A model generated the notes under the pieces. The model did no database searches, was not told the origin of the DNA, and worked only from the letters and a program-made list of their open reading frames with translations. The position numbers and the translations under genes are program-made. Shown one piece after another: positions 8,157 through 18,321 of a stretch of 64,000 nucleotides of DNA. Source of the stretch: Eubacteriaceae bacterium (GTDB lineage: Bacteria > Bacillota > Clostridia > Peptostreptococcales > Anaerovoracaceae). The stretch lies in assembly GCA_902362805.1 (NCBI GenBank), contig CABIXY010000002.1, positions 62,001 through 126,000 of the forward strand. Direction: 5' to 3'. Positions within the stretch are counted from its first letter, which is position 1. Each line of letters begins with the position of its first letter.

Positions 8157-9641
8157 ATGGGTAAATTTACACATGAAACTGACATTACAGGATATAACAT
8201 TCTATCCAATGAAGACCTGGATGCACTTCATGAAGCCACCCTGCAGTTACTGGAGGATTACGGTCTCCAGATGCACGGGAAAGAAGCGCTGGACATTTTA
8301 GCCGGTGCTGGCTGCGAAGTGGATTACGAAAACGATAGAGTGAAATTCCCTAGAAACTTAGTAAACGATGCAATTGAAAAATGTCCGGCAGAGTTCACTC
8401 TCTGCGGCAGAGATCCTGCAAAGGATACTGTCGTCGGCGGAAAGAAGGTTGCATATAAGAACTTCGGTACGGGGGTATTCATCTTTGACCCTTATACTGG
8501 AGAATTGAGAGAATCGACAAAAGAAGATTTAGGAAACGTTGCAAGATTTATCGACGCTATTCCAGAAATCGACGTATTCTCCATCGCCGTTACTGCAGGA
8601 GATGTAAACCAGAAAGTTCGTTCCCTGCACGAAGCGGAAGTCGTGTTCAACAACCTGACAAAGAACTTCGCTCATGACCTGGAGGGTGTTAAAAATACAC
8701 AGAGATTCATCGACATGGCGGCAGCAATTCAGGGTGGATATGACAAACTGAGAGAGAGACCAATCGTAGCGATGGGTGCTTGTCCGAACTCGCCACTGGA
8801 AATCAATGAGAACGAGACCAGCATCATCATCCTGTCCGCAAGACATGGACTTCCTATCGACATTTTGTCCATGGGACTCTGCGGGGCTACCACGCCTGCT
8901 ACCCTTGCCGGAACCCTGGTCTGCACCAACGCAGAAATTCTGGGCGGCATCGTCTTGGCACAGGTTGTAAATCCTGGAAACAAGATTCTCTATGGATCAT
9001 CTACTACGATTATGGACATGAAGACAGCACAGTCACCAGTCGGCGCTCCTGAGCATGCGATGTGCTCTGCAGCAGTCGGACAGCTGGGCCACTACTATGG
9101 AATTCCTACTAACGTAGGCGGCACGTAGGCGGACGGTAAGTGCTTTGACGTACAGTTAGGTCATGAAAAGACGATGACCAACATGCTGCCTGCACTGACA
9201 GGAAGCAACGTCATCTATGGTATGGGTATGATGGAAATGGGTATGACCATGAGTTACGAGCAGCTGCTTACTGACGCGGAAATCGTGAGGATGACGAGGA
9301 GGATTCTTCAGGGTATCCCTGTCAATAAGGACACAATGGCTCTGGACGTAATTAAAGCAGTAGGACCTGCTAACAATTACTTAGCTCAGAAGCATACGAG
9401 AAAGTACATGAGACAGGAACTTTCAACGACACAGTTCATCGACCGTACACAGAGAGAAACATGGATGAAAAAGGGCGGAATGACGATGACAGAGGCTACA
9501 AAAGCCAAAGCCATTGACATTTTAGAAAATTACGAAGTGACTCCACTGCCAGACGACGTTAAGAAGAGGATTCATGACATCGTCGTGGAAGGTGAAGAGG
9601 AAGCGGAAGAATTAGCTAAATTTGAAGCCAAAAAGAAATAA
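8157..9641 (+). CDS. mttB: Trimethylamine:corrinoid methyltransferase MttB, pyrrolysine protein
   Basis: One gene of 495 codons interrupted by an in-frame TAG at 9126-9128 (codon 324). The two halves match the N- and C-terminal parts of MttB continuously: GIPTNVGGT, then Pyl, then ADGKCFDVQLGHEK, with no frameshift. Read as pyrrolysine, the product is 494 residues, the usual length. MttB takes a methyl from trimethylamine, via a Pyl adduct, and loads it on Co(I) MttC. The genetic evidence for Pyl is the complete pyl gene set and a tRNA with anticodon CTA downstream. An automatic caller would report two separate ORFs. Confidence 0.95.
9126..9128 (+). other. In-frame TAG read as pyrrolysine in mttB
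   Basis: TAG between ACG and GCG lies in the same frame as both flanking coding parts and at the position where archaeal and bacterial MttB carry pyrrolysine in the active site. Confidence 0.93.
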
Positions 9642-9671
9642 TATAGCAACTATCATGAAAGGATGACAAAT

Positions 9672-11078
9672 ATGGGCGATCAGAAGAAGTTCTTCACTCG
9701 TATGGGTGATGGTTCACCAATATATATGACTGAAGAAGAGATTAGAGCTGACATCAAAGCTGGTATCGATGATGCAGTTCTAAGAGGAAAGATCGATCCG
9801 CTGTCAGAGGAAGACGCAGAGAAAATCTACGAAATCGTAACAATGCCAGGCAACATCGTCGGTGTACAGCCAGGTATGGAAATCGTAACTTCCAATGACT
9901 CAGGATCAGACAAAATCAGCACAAAGTGCGGCATCTCCACTTCAAGAGATACCAATGCACTGATTCACGAAAGAGTATTAGGCGCGGATTCCGTTGATAT
10001 CGGATACAGTGACTATAACTATAAGACTGTAAAAGGCGTAGCAAAGAGAGAAGCTACCGTACTGAAGCAGGCTTTGACAAAGGCTACTATGCCGCTGTTC
10101 TACGGCGCAATGCCAAACCTGGGATTCTACACAAAACCGGACGGTCCTGTAGATAACTGGGCAGTGCTTTTGCCAGAGGGCAAGATCAAAGAAGCTATGG
10201 CTGCACAAGAAGAAGCAGTAGATCACGCTGTGAGAGACATCGTTTATGTTGCAGAGCAGATGAATGATGTTGGAGCAGATGCCTTCATGCTGGATACTTC
10301 CGGCGCTGCTGGAGATGCGGATTTGCTGGCATCTTTGAAAGCCTGTGAAATCATCAGAGAAAAATTCCCTGATATGCCGGTTGAAATCGGTATGGCTGGT
10401 GAATTTGTCCTGGGAATGCACGGCAAGCTGAAATACAATGGAACAAGACTGGCTGGATTATATCCGCACAAACAGGTAAAAGTTGTAGAAGAAGCCGGCG
10501 CAAGCATCTTTGGTGCAGTAGTCAACACCAACTGCAACAAATCATTCCCTTGGAACATCGCCAGAGTCTGCACTTTCATCAAAGCTTGTACAGACGTAGC
10601 TGAAATTCCGGTACATGCCAATGCGGGCATGGGCGTATGCGGTATCCCTATGGTAGAAAATCTTCCTTCCGACGTAGTATCAAGAGCTGACAAGTGCTTG
10701 ATCGAGATCGGCAAGGTCGACGGATTGTAGATAGGCGTAGGAGACCCACTTGGTGCTGAAGCTACACACGCTCTAGCTGCAGGTATGGGCGGTATCCGCA
10801 CTGCCGGAGATCTGGTAATGCGTTTACAGCTAGCTAAGAAGATGAAAATCAACGAAGCGAAAGCATACGTAGCAGAGAAGCTGAATGTATCAGTGGAAGA
10901 ATTATGCGATATCGTTACAATGAACGATAAGAGAGAAGAACTGGGACTTGGATTAGCGCACGTAGAACCAAACGCAGAAGCAAACGCGGGAATGGAAGCG
11001 AAATTCAGAATTCAGGAAGTTCTCGACATCAAAGTAAACTCTGTTGAGAGATTTAAAGAAAGAGCCGGGCTCAAATAA
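9672..11078 (+). CDS. mtbB: Dimethylamine:corrinoid methyltransferase MtbB, pyrrolysine protein
   Basis: A 469-codon gene with an in-frame TAG at 10728-10730 (codon 353). The surrounding sequence KVDGL, Pyl, IGVGDPLG is the signature of MtbB; archaeal MtbB has VDGI-Pyl-IGVGDPLG at nearly the same position. This separates it from monomethylamine methyltransferase MtmB, whose Pyl context differs. The start is put at the ATG at 9672, nine bases after AAAGG; the ATG at 9663 overlaps that site. The product would demethylate dimethylamine to monomethylamine and methylate a corrinoid protein, probably the one at 11341. No mtmB occurs in the window. Confidence 0.94.
10728..10730 (+). other. In-frame TAG read as pyrrolysine in mtbB
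   Basis: The TAG sits in GATTG TAG ATAGGCGTAGG, inside one uninterrupted frame, at the known catalytic Pyl position of dimethylamine methyltransferases. Confidence 0.93.
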
Positions 11079-11089
11079 ATAAACATAAT

Positions 11090-11126
11090 TGTAGAATAGG
11101 TTTGCAAGGAGTAAACCTATTCTACA
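11090..11126 (+). repeat. Perfect 14-bp hairpin between mtbB and mtbC
   Basis: TGTAGAATAGGTTT pairs perfectly with AAACCTATTCTACA around a nine-base loop (GCAAGGAGT), twelve bases after the mtbB stop. No T-run follows, so it is more likely an mRNA-stabilising or processing hairpin than a strong terminator. The remaining ~210 bp to mtbC is AT-rich, with a repeated AAAATTTT. Confidence 0.8.
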
Positions 11127-11340
11127 TATTGAGGAATAGAGCCGGGCAAAATTTTACATCAAAATTTTGACAGAATATTATGACTTGTAAAGAGAAATGC
11201 GTAAAAGCTGAAGGAGACAATGACACAATTAGTTATTTTTAGCAAGATAAATTTGATAGCTAATTCTTAAATAATATGATAAGATATTCTTGATTAATAA
11301 CGTGATATTTTACCGTATAGACATTTAAGGAGGCACTAAT

Positions 11341-12006
11341 TTGGATAAGCAGGAACTATTTAGCAGAGCAAAAGAAGCAATTGTCGATGCCGATGAATCA
11401 AAAGCACTCGGCCTTATCACTGAGGCAAAAAATGAGGATTTTGACCTTCTTGAATTACTGCTATCTGGATTTGGAGCCGGTAATCAGGAAATAGGGGAGA
11501 GATTTGACAAAGGAATCCTGTCTCTGCCTGAACTGATATATGCTGCTGAAGTGATGAAGAGTGTGACAAACACCATACTGGAATTACTGAAAGCAGAGGG
11601 AGAGAATCCACCGACCAAAAAAGGGACAATTCTTCTCGCTACTGTAGCGGGGGATGTTCATGACATTGGTAAAGGCATCGTGGCGTCAACCCTTAAGACC
11701 GCAGGTTTTGATGTGATTGACCTGGGCTGTGAAGTACCCGTTGACGTAATCCTGGAAGAAGCCAAGAAACACAATGCCGATATCATCGGGACCAGTGCAC
11801 TTTTGACTTCTACAATGCTTGAACAGAAAAAGTTAGAAAAACTATTAACTGAGAGTGGTGAAAAAGACAGCTTTATCACCATGGTAGGCGGGGCTCCGTG
11901 CACACCGAGATGGGCAAAGAAAATCGGTGCAGGCGGCTACAGCGAAGATGCCTTGGAGGCAGTCAAAGTGGCTTTGGAGCTTATGGAACAGAAAAATAAA
12001 AAGTGA
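11341..12006 (+). CDS. mtbC: Corrinoid protein for dimethylamine methyl transfer (MtbC-like)
   Basis: A 221-residue paralogue of the protein at 7439, with the same layout: helical cap, then GDVHDIGKGIVAST near residue 104 supplying the cobalt-binding His. The start is TTG at 11341, supported by AGGAGG a few bases upstream; no in-frame ATG is near. Placement between mtbB and a methylcobamide methyltransferase-like gene supports service of dimethylamine, but the assignment rests on order alone. Confidence 0.87.
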   Translation: MDKQELFSRAKEAIVDADESKALGLITEAKNEDFDLLELLLSGFGAGNQEIGERFDKGILSLPELIYAAEVMKSVTNTILELLKAEGENPPTKKGTILLATVAGDVHDIGKGIVASTLKTAGFDVIDLGCEVPVDVILEEAKKHNADIIGTSALLTSTMLEQKKLEKLLTESGEKDSFITMVGGAPCTPRWAKKIGAGGYSEDALEAVKVALELMEQKNKK

Positions 12007-12024
12007 TTTATATGGAGGAACAAC

Positions 12025-13377
12025 ATGGGTAAAGAACTTATATTTCAGACATTAAGACATGAAAAAACAGACGAAATTCCTTGGGTGCCATTTGCTGGCG
12101 TTCATGTTGGTAAATTGAAGGGCTATACAGCAGAGCAGGTGCTCAGAGATGAGGATAAGCTTGTAGAATGCTTAATCGAAGCGAATAAGCTGTATACACC
12201 TGACGGACTTCCAGTAATCTTCGACTTGCAGGTTGAAGCAGAAATTCTCGGATGCGACCTGATGTGGGCAGAGAACAATCCGCCTTCAGTCAAGAGCCAT
12301 CCCCTTTCAGGCGAAAAATCAATCCCTTGCAACTGCAAGATTCCGACTCCTGAATCAGGAAGACTTCCGATGATTTTATCCGCCATGAGAAGAGTAAAAG
12401 AAGCCATCGGCGAAGACACAGCATTGTATGGACTGATCTGTGGACCGTTCACACTGGCTTCCCATCTGAGAGGAACGGACATCTTCATGGATATGGTATC
12501 CGATCCGACATACGTAAAAGAATTAGTAAACTACTGTGCACAGGTTTCTATCGCAGTGTCACAGATGTACATAGATGCAGGCATGGACGTCATCGCAGTC
12601 GTTGACCCGCTTGTTTCACAGGTTTCACCAAAACATATCGAAAAAATGTTGTCAGAAGGATTTTCAGCAGTATTTGATTATGTAAGATCCAAAGGTATTT
12701 TCTCCTCCTTCTTCGTATGCGGCAACGCGACAAAACAGATCGAGGTCATGTGCAAGACTGGTCCGGACAGCGTATCTGTAGATGAAAACGTAAATCTTGC
12801 CACAGCAAAAGAAGTTACAGACAAATACAATGTAACCATTGGCGGCAACATTCCGCTTACGACGACTATGCTCCACGGAACACAGGAAGATAACATGAAG
12901 GGCGTCATCGATCTGATCGACTCTGTAGACCATCACAACCTGATCGTCAGCCCAGGCTGCGACATGCCGTACGACACACCGATTGAAAATACCATCGCTT
13001 GTGCGCAGGCAGTAAAGCATCCTGACAGCACCAGAAAGCTGATCGAGAATTACGAAGTTGTCATCGACGATTCTGACGTTGAAATACCAGATTATGCAAA
13101 TCTGGATAAAGTGCTCATCGAGTTATTCCTCTTAGATCCTGAACAGTGCGCAGCTTGCACATATATGCTGGCTTCCGTTGAGGATAACTGGGATGACCTG
13201 AAAGACATGGCAGATTACAAGGTGTACAAATACTTCATCAAGGAAGACATCGCGAGAACAAGAAAAATGGGAATTGCGAACCTTCCAACCATGTGCATCA
13301 ACGGGCAGCAGAAATACATCTCTATCATTCCTTCCAGAGAGGAATTGATTGAGGCCGTAAAAGAAGCAAAAAAATAA
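12025..13377 (+). CDS. UroD/MtaA-type corrinoid methyltransferase fused to a thioredoxin-like domain
   Basis: A 450-residue protein. Residues ~1-340 match the uroporphyrinogen decarboxylase-like family that includes MtaA/MtbA, which move methyl groups between corrinoid proteins and a thiol. MtaA/MtbA bind zinc with an H-x-C pair and a later Cys. Here the corresponding stretch is F-V-C-G (Phe230, Cys232) with Cys312 in SPGCDMP, so the His ligand seems replaced. Residues ~350-450 look thioredoxin-like, with CAAC at 375-378 and a cis-Pro-like NLPTMC segment. Archaeal MtbA is about 340 residues and lacks this part. The acceptor in a bacterium without coenzyme M is unknown, and tetrahydrofolate is only a guess. 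Confidence 0.75.
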   Translation: MGKELIFQTLRHEKTDEIPWVPFAGVHVGKLKGYTAEQVLRDEDKLVECLIEANKLYTPDGLPVIFDLQVEAEILGCDLMWAENNPPSVKSHPLSGEKSIPCNCKIPTPESGRLPMILSAMRRVKEAIGEDTALYGLICGPFTLASHLRGTDIFMDMVSDPTYVKELVNYCAQVSIAVSQMYIDAGMDVIAVVDPLVSQVSPKHIEKMLSEGFSAVFDYVRSKGIFSSFFVCGNATKQIEVMCKTGPDSVSVDENVNLATAKEVTDKYNVTIGGNIPLTTTMLHGTQEDNMKGVIDLIDSVDHHNLIVSPGCDMPYDTPIENTIACAQAVKHPDSTRKLIENYEVVIDDSDVEIPDYANLDKVLIELFLLDPEQCAACTYMLASVEDNWDDLKDMADYKVYKYFIKEDIARTRKMGIANLPTMCINGQQKYISIIPSREELIEAVKEAKK

Positions 13378-13458
13378 ATAGACATAATGCAATGAAATTG
13401 GTAAGGTGGTAGGCCGGGATTGGTCGATCACCTTACTTTGTTATCGAGAGGGCGGACT

Positions 13459-14178
13459 ATGATTAATAAAAAAGTAAGCATTGAAGAGAGCAAAGCATAT
13501 CCACTAGCGGAGAAAAGGTTCATCCAAACCTGTGGCTTTAACATGGAAACTGAGAAACATCAGAGAATGATGAAAATGGGCAAGAAAGTCAGAGATGACG
13601 GAGTAGAGGGAATCAATATTCAGGCGCTGGTATCCTTTTATGGTCCGGAGGTCTGCAAAGCCGGAACGATTACCGTGGGAGACGTGGAGTTGACCTGTAA
13701 TTACTTTGAACAGATTCCGGCGGAGTCTGTGGAAGGTGTTTACTTCTACATGCTGACAGCTGGAGAATGTTACTTTTCCAGCGAGGAAAACATCATGGAC
13801 TTCCTATATGCGGATATCTGGGGCACCAATTATGTGGATGCTGGGATAGAACTATTGACTGAAGAATACATCAAAAACGATATGGCGGAACGATTTGGGG
13901 GAAAACAATTATACTTGTCAGAGGAATTTGGTCCGGGATATTTCGGCATGCCAGTCATCGAGACGAAGAAATTTTTCAAGATTATGGACGGCGGCCTGAT
14001 CAACGTCAGAGTCAAGGACAGCGGATTGATGATTCCGCAAAAGACCTGCGCCGGGCTGTATGTCGTGTTGAACAGATCTGACATCAAAGCAGAACCGGAA
14101 TGTATGCGCTGCCACGGTAACGCGTCCGGCTGTCAATTCTGCGCAGTGAGAGCAAAATTAAACGAGGTGAAGCAATGA
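13459..14178 (+). CDS. Methionine synthase activation-domain-like / corrinoid accessory protein
   Basis: A 239-residue protein of the type often encoded beside RACo in corrinoid methyltransferase operons and related to the activation domain of B12-dependent methionine synthase. Visible features are the ADIWGTNYVDAG segment and a C-terminal Cys cluster, PECMRCHGNASGCQFCAVR, able to bind a metal or cluster. ATG at 13459 follows GAGAGGGCGG. It overlaps the RACo gene by four bases (ATGA), so the two are translationally coupled and likely work together in reactivating corrinoid proteins. Confidence 0.65.
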   Translation: MINKKVSIEESKAYPLAEKRFIQTCGFNMETEKHQRMMKMGKKVRDDGVEGINIQALVSFYGPEVCKAGTITVGDVELTCNYFEQIPAESVEGVYFYMLTAGECYFSSEENIMDFLYADIWGTNYVDAGIELLTEEYIKNDMAERFGGKQLYLSEEFGPGYFGMPVIETKKFFKIMDGGLINVRVKDSGLMIPQKTCAGLYVVLNRSDIKAEPECMRCHGNASGCQFCAVRAKLNEVKQ

Positions 14179-15992
14179 AAATAACTTTTTTACCACAGAA
14201 CATTACTTGGGAAGCAATTACCGGTGAAACCATTCTGCAGGCAGCAGTGAAAGCCGGTGTCAATATAGATGGAAATTGTGCTGGCAGCGGCACTTGTGGA
14301 AAGTGCAAAGTCAAGATTATCGAAGGTGATTTAAGCCAGTGTGACGACCACCACCACAAGTTGACGGAGGCTGAAATAGAGGCAGGCTATCGGCTGGCTT
14401 GCTGTCATCAAGTGACAGAGGGCATGGTCATCGAAATGCCGGAGTCGGAGACGACAGCATCGAGAAAAAAGAAGCTGATACATTTGCCAGAGGGTTTTGT
14501 TCCAAAGGCGGCTGTTACGAAGAGGTGCATCAATGTGCCTGCAGCTTCCATTCAGAATCAGAACAGTGATGAGGCGAGAATCAAAGCTGCTCTCGGCATG
14601 GAGGAACTGCAATTTTCTCTGGAAACACTGCTGAAACTGCCGGAAATCGCCAAGAATGCAGAGGAAATCACTGTCACCATCAGAGATGGTCAGGTCATAG
14701 ATGCAGAGTGTGGCAATACCGAAAAGGATAACTATGGCGTGGCAGTAGATATCGGCACCACCACAGTAGTCATCATGCTGTGGAATGCGGCCAACGGCGA
14801 GATGATGGATATCTTTGCCGCCACCAATCCACAAGGTGCCTATGGAGCCGATGTCATTTCCAGAATCACTTATGTCATGGAAAAGGAAGGAAATCTGGAG
14901 ACGATTCATCAGACAATCATCGACTGCATTAACAAGGCTGTCAAGGGCTTTGAAGAAAACGAAGGCATCAGCCATGAGCATATCTACCAGATGGCTGTAG
15001 TAGGCAATACTACCATGAGCCATATTTTCCTGGGCGTCAATCCTGCACAGCTGGCCTTAGCACCATTTACCCCCGTTTTCACAGCGCCAGTAGATATGGC
15101 AGCAAAAGAACTGCACCTGACAATCTGTCCCGATGCAGAAGTACATGTGGCTGCCAACATTGCCGGACACGTAGGTTCTGACATCACGGCCGGCATCATC
15201 ACCACAGATCTGATGCAGTGTGATAAAGGCCACCTATTCATCGATATCGGTACCAATGGAGAAATCGTGCTTACGGGCAATGGCAGGGCTGTAGCCTGTT
15301 CCACGGCGGCAGGACCGGCCTTTGAAGGCAGTTCCATCAAACAGGGTATGAGGGCTGCAAGAGGAGCCATCGAGAGAGTAGATATTTTTGAAAGCGGCGT
15401 AGAAATTGAAACCATCGGGGATGTGAATCCTATCGGCATCTGTGGCAGCGGTATCATCGATGCAGTAGGAGAGATGATTCGCGTAGGCATCGTAGATAAA
15501 TCGGGGCGTCTCCTGAGCAGAGAGAAGCTGGCAAAAAAGGGACTCAGCGAAAATATCCTTAACCACATAAAAGAGGGTGAAAAGGCGAACGATTTTGTGT
15601 TATACTTTAGTGAGGATGGAAAAAGTGATGTAGTGATTACGCAAAAAGACGTCAGAGAAGTGCAGCTAGCCAAAGCAGCCATTTCTGCCGGCATTACGAT
15701 CATGATGAAAGAGATCGGAGTAGAAGAAGCGCAAATCGCCAAGATCAGCATCGCCGGCGCATTCGGAAACTATATCAGAAATATCAGCGCGATGAACATC
15801 GGACTGCTGCCAAAAATTGCGGAAGAGAAAATCGTCTCCTTAGGAAATTCGGCTGGCATCGGCGCCTCAATGATTTTGCTTTCTTCTGACAGCAAAGAGG
15901 AAGCCCGGAAGGTGGCAAGGGAGATTGAACACATCGAACTGGCGGCAAGAAGCGATTTTCAGGATCAATATATGATGGCAATGATGTTCTGA
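14175..15992 (+). CDS. RACo-type ATP-dependent reductive activator of corrinoid proteins
   Basis: A 605-residue protein. The N-terminus is a plant-type [2Fe-2S] ferredoxin domain (CAGSGTCGKC near residues 35-44, with a further Cys pair at LACCHQ). The rest is a DUF4445/ASKHA ATPase-like region with VDIGTTTVVIM and DIGTNGEIVL phosphate-binding motifs. RACo reduces Co(II) that forms by accidental oxidation back to Co(I) at the cost of ATP, so it serves MttC and MtbC. It is the bacterial counterpart of archaeal RamA, although RamA is not homologous. Confidence 0.9.
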   Translation: MKITFLPQNITWEAITGETILQAAVKAGVNIDGNCAGSGTCGKCKVKIIEGDLSQCDDHHHKLTEAEIEAGYRLACCHQVTEGMVIEMPESETTASRKKKLIHLPEGFVPKAAVTKRCINVPAASIQNQNSDEARIKAALGMEELQFSLETLLKLPEIAKNAEEITVTIRDGQVIDAECGNTEKDNYGVAVDIGTTTVVIMLWNAANGEMMDIFAATNPQGAYGADVISRITYVMEKEGNLETIHQTIIDCINKAVKGFEENEGISHEHIYQMAVVGNTTMSHIFLGVNPAQLALAPFTPVFTAPVDMAAKELHLTICPDAEVHVAANIAGHVGSDITAGIITTDLMQCDKGHLFIDIGTNGEIVLTGNGRAVACSTAAGPAFEGSSIKQGMRAARGAIERVDIFESGVEIETIGDVNPIGICGSGIIDAVGEMIRVGIVDKSGRLLSREKLAKKGLSENILNHIKEGEKANDFVLYFSEDGKSDVVITQKDVREVQLAKAAISAGITIMMKEIGVEEAQIAKISIAGAFGNYIRNISAMNIGLLPKIAEEKIVSLGNSAGIGASMILLSSDSKEEARKVAREIEHIELAARSDFQDQYMMAMMF

Positions 15993-16037
15993 TCGCATCT
16001 TTTGAAGAGACCACTACGATAAATAACGGAGGACAGC

Positions 16038-17060
16038 ATGTTAGAATTAAACAGAGAAGAATTCACCAAAGAAGAATTGATCAAGGTATTGCGCTCTGAC
16101 GATCCAGAGTTGCTGCAGGATTTATTCAGCACAGCGAGAAAAATCCGCAAAGAAGTACAGGGGAACAAGATCTTTGCTTACGGTTTTGTCTACTTTACGA
16201 CTTATTGCAGGAACAATTGCAACTTCTGCTACTATAGAAACTCCAACGATATCGAGCGATATCGGAAGAACGAAGAAGAGGTCCTGGCTACTTCCAAAGC
16301 CTTGATTGATTCTGGCGTGAATTTGATTGATCTGACCATGGGTGAAGATCCTCAGTATCATCAGGAAAAGTTTCAAACGGTAGCGGACATCATTAAAAAG
16401 ATTAAGCAAGAATACGATACACCGGTCATGATTTCTCCTGGCGTTGTCAGCAATGAGATTATCGACAATCTGGCTGAGGCCGGCGCGGATTTTTATGCGC
16501 TGTACCAGGAAACCCATAATCGAGAGCTCTTCGCAAAGCTGAGAGTGGGACAGGATTATGACGAGCGGATGAACGCGAAGCTCTATGCAAAGGAGAAGGG
16601 CATGCTGATTGAAGAAGGTCTTCTTGCCGGTGTAGGGGAGAATGAAGAAGATATTGCGGATTCGCTGCTGACAATGGGCGAAATAGGAGCCAGGCAGGTC
16701 AGAGTCATGAGCTTCATTCCTCAAGAAGGAAGTCCTATGGAGAACTGCACTTCACCAGATCGGATGGAGGAACTGAAGATTATCGCCCTGATGCGAATTC
16801 TTTATCCCCACGCTTTGATTCCGGCATCGTTAGATGTTGATGGCATCAAAGGTCTGAAGGACAGAATCAATGCAGGCGCGAATCTGATTACATCCATCAT
16901 CCCGCCAAAATCCGGATTTATGGGCGTCGCTCACAATACTATGGACGTAGATGAAGGCGGCAGGACAGTGGAAGAAGCGCGCAGCATTTTAGACCAGATG
17001 GGGCTTGTAATCGCCACCAGGGAAGAATACAAGGAGTTTATCAAAGAGGTACGCAAATGA
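16038..17060 (+). CDS. pylB: Methylornithine synthase PylB (radical SAM)
   Basis: A 340-residue radical SAM enzyme with CRNNCNFC at residues 57-64 and a BioB-like barrel (MISPGVVSNEI; VRVMSFIPQEGSPM). PylB converts L-lysine to 3-methylornithine, the first step to pyrrolysine. It is followed by pylC with an ATGA overlap, which fixes the identity. It lies downstream of RACo on the same strand, so catabolic and Pyl-synthesis genes may share transcripts. Confidence 0.95.
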   Translation: MLELNREEFTKEELIKVLRSDDPELLQDLFSTARKIRKEVQGNKIFAYGFVYFTTYCRNNCNFCYYRNSNDIERYRKNEEEVLATSKALIDSGVNLIDLTMGEDPQYHQEKFQTVADIIKKIKQEYDTPVMISPGVVSNEIIDNLAEAGADFYALYQETHNRELFAKLRVGQDYDERMNAKLYAKEKGMLIEEGLLAGVGENEEDIADSLLTMGEIGARQVRVMSFIPQEGSPMENCTSPDRMEELKIIALMRILYPHALIPASLDVDGIKGLKDRINAGANLITSIIPPKSGFMGVAHNTMDVDEGGRTVEEARSILDQMGLVIATREEYKEFIKEVRK

Positions 17061-18175
17061 AAATTGCAATCATTGGAGGTAAATTACAGGGGACAGAGGC
17101 AGTTTATCTAGCCTCTGCCTGTGGTTTTGAGAGCATTTTGATTGATGCTAACCCAAACGTGCCAGCCAGCACTTTGGCGGATCGGTTTGTCGCGGGAGAC
17201 GTGGTCAGAAGAGATGCGCAGGTGATAGACGCTATGAGAGAGGCGGATTTTGTGCTGCCAGCTAACGAAAATGACCAGGTGCTCGATGCGGTCTGTGCCA
17301 TTTGCCGAGAAGAAGGATTAAAGCTGGCCTTTGATATGGACGCTTACCGCATTTCTCAATCAAAGATCAAATCAGATGCGCTGATGCATGAGGCGGGCAT
17401 TCCTGCACCGAGGTATTACCCGGACGGCAGGGCGCCATACGTCATCAAGCCGTCAGGTGAAAGCGGTTCAGCTGGAGTCAGATACGCAAAGACCACGGAG
17501 GACGTACGTGGTTTCTTGACAGACTGCGCAGATCCGGAAAACTGGATTGTGCAGGAATATCTGGCAGGTCCCTCCTATTCGATTGAGGTGATAGGAACGC
17601 CGGAAGCAGGCTATAGAACCTATGCCATCACTCAGATTCACATGGACGATGTTTACGACTGCTGCAAAGTGACGGCGCCTTGTGCCATCACAGAAGAACA
17701 AAAATCGGAATTTGCCAAGATCGGCAAGGGTTTGGCAGAACTGGTCAATCTTCACGGTATCATGGATGTGGAAGTCATCGACGATGGAGAAGCCCTCAAG
17801 GTGCTGGAAATTGACGCGAGAATTCCCAGTCAGACACCCATTGCAGTGCTCTATTCTTCAGGCATGAATCTCTTATCTGAATTAGCCGATGTGACTGTCT
17901 ATGGGAGATTTCAATCGGTTCAGCGCGATGAGGAAAAGTTCTCGGTTTACGAGCATTATCGGCGCGAGGACGGACGAGTCGTGCAGGAAGGGGAACACAT
18001 GATGGTTTCTGCGAGACCATTATCCGTGTCAGCAGGTCTCTTCGGCAGCAAAGTCGTCATTTCAGACTACAAGCAGGAGAGAGAGGATTTCAGAGGCATC
18101 TTCGTCAACTGGGCGGACAGCCTGGAAGAACTGGGAGAGATGAGAGGCAGGGTCAGGGCGCAGCTAGGCGTGTAA
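17057..18175 (+). CDS. pylC: Pyrrolysine biosynthesis ligase PylC (ATP-grasp)
   Basis: A 372-residue ATP-grasp ligase. Residues 1-30 form a Rossmann-like start (IAIIGGKLQGTEAVYLAS). PYVIKPSGESGSAGV and ALKVLEIDARIPSQTP supply nucleotide and metal-binding segments. PylC joins 3-methylornithine to the side-chain amine of a second lysine. Coupled to pylB by a four-base overlap. Confidence 0.95.
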   Translation: MKIAIIGGKLQGTEAVYLASACGFESILIDANPNVPASTLADRFVAGDVVRRDAQVIDAMREADFVLPANENDQVLDAVCAICREEGLKLAFDMDAYRISQSKIKSDALMHEAGIPAPRYYPDGRAPYVIKPSGESGSAGVRYAKTTEDVRGFLTDCADPENWIVQEYLAGPSYSIEVIGTPEAGYRTYAITQIHMDDVYDCCKVTAPCAITEEQKSEFAKIGKGLAELVNLHGIMDVEVIDDGEALKVLEIDARIPSQTPIAVLYSSGMNLLSELADVTVYGRFQSVQRDEEKFSVYEHYRREDGRVVQEGEHMMVSARPLSVSAGLFGSKVVISDYKQEREDFRGIFVNWADSLEELGEMRGRVRAQLGV

Positions 18176-18267
18176 AACTGCAAGCTGTCTTCCGCAGCAC
18201 TACCTGTGAACAATTGAGAGGGGTCAAAACAGACCTAAAATTGTTACCATAAAAGTTAGAAATATTA

Positions 18268-18297
18268 TTAGACTGCCAATAGTAGTCATGATACAAT
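18268..18297 (+). promoter_or_regulatory. Candidate promoter before pylSc
   Basis: TTAGAC at 18268-18273 and TACAAT at 18292-18297 are 18 bp apart, with an extended -10 TG at 18289. It sits in the only sizeable gap of the pyl cluster (146 bp), so pylSc-pylD-tRNA may start here independently of pylBC. Confidence 0.5.
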
Positions 18298-18321
18298 ACT
18301 TACATAGGAGGTGAGACGGAG

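Noticed and set aside
8157..9128. mttB as a truncated 323-residue gene with a separate downstream ORF at 9174
   Set aside because: The frame is continuous across the TAG, both halves match one MttB protein, and tRNA-Pyl with the full pyl set is present.
12025..13377. True uroporphyrinogen decarboxylase (haem synthesis)
   Set aside because: Placed between corrinoid protein genes and RACo, no other haem genes, and a Cys pattern nearer to methylcobamide methyltransferases.
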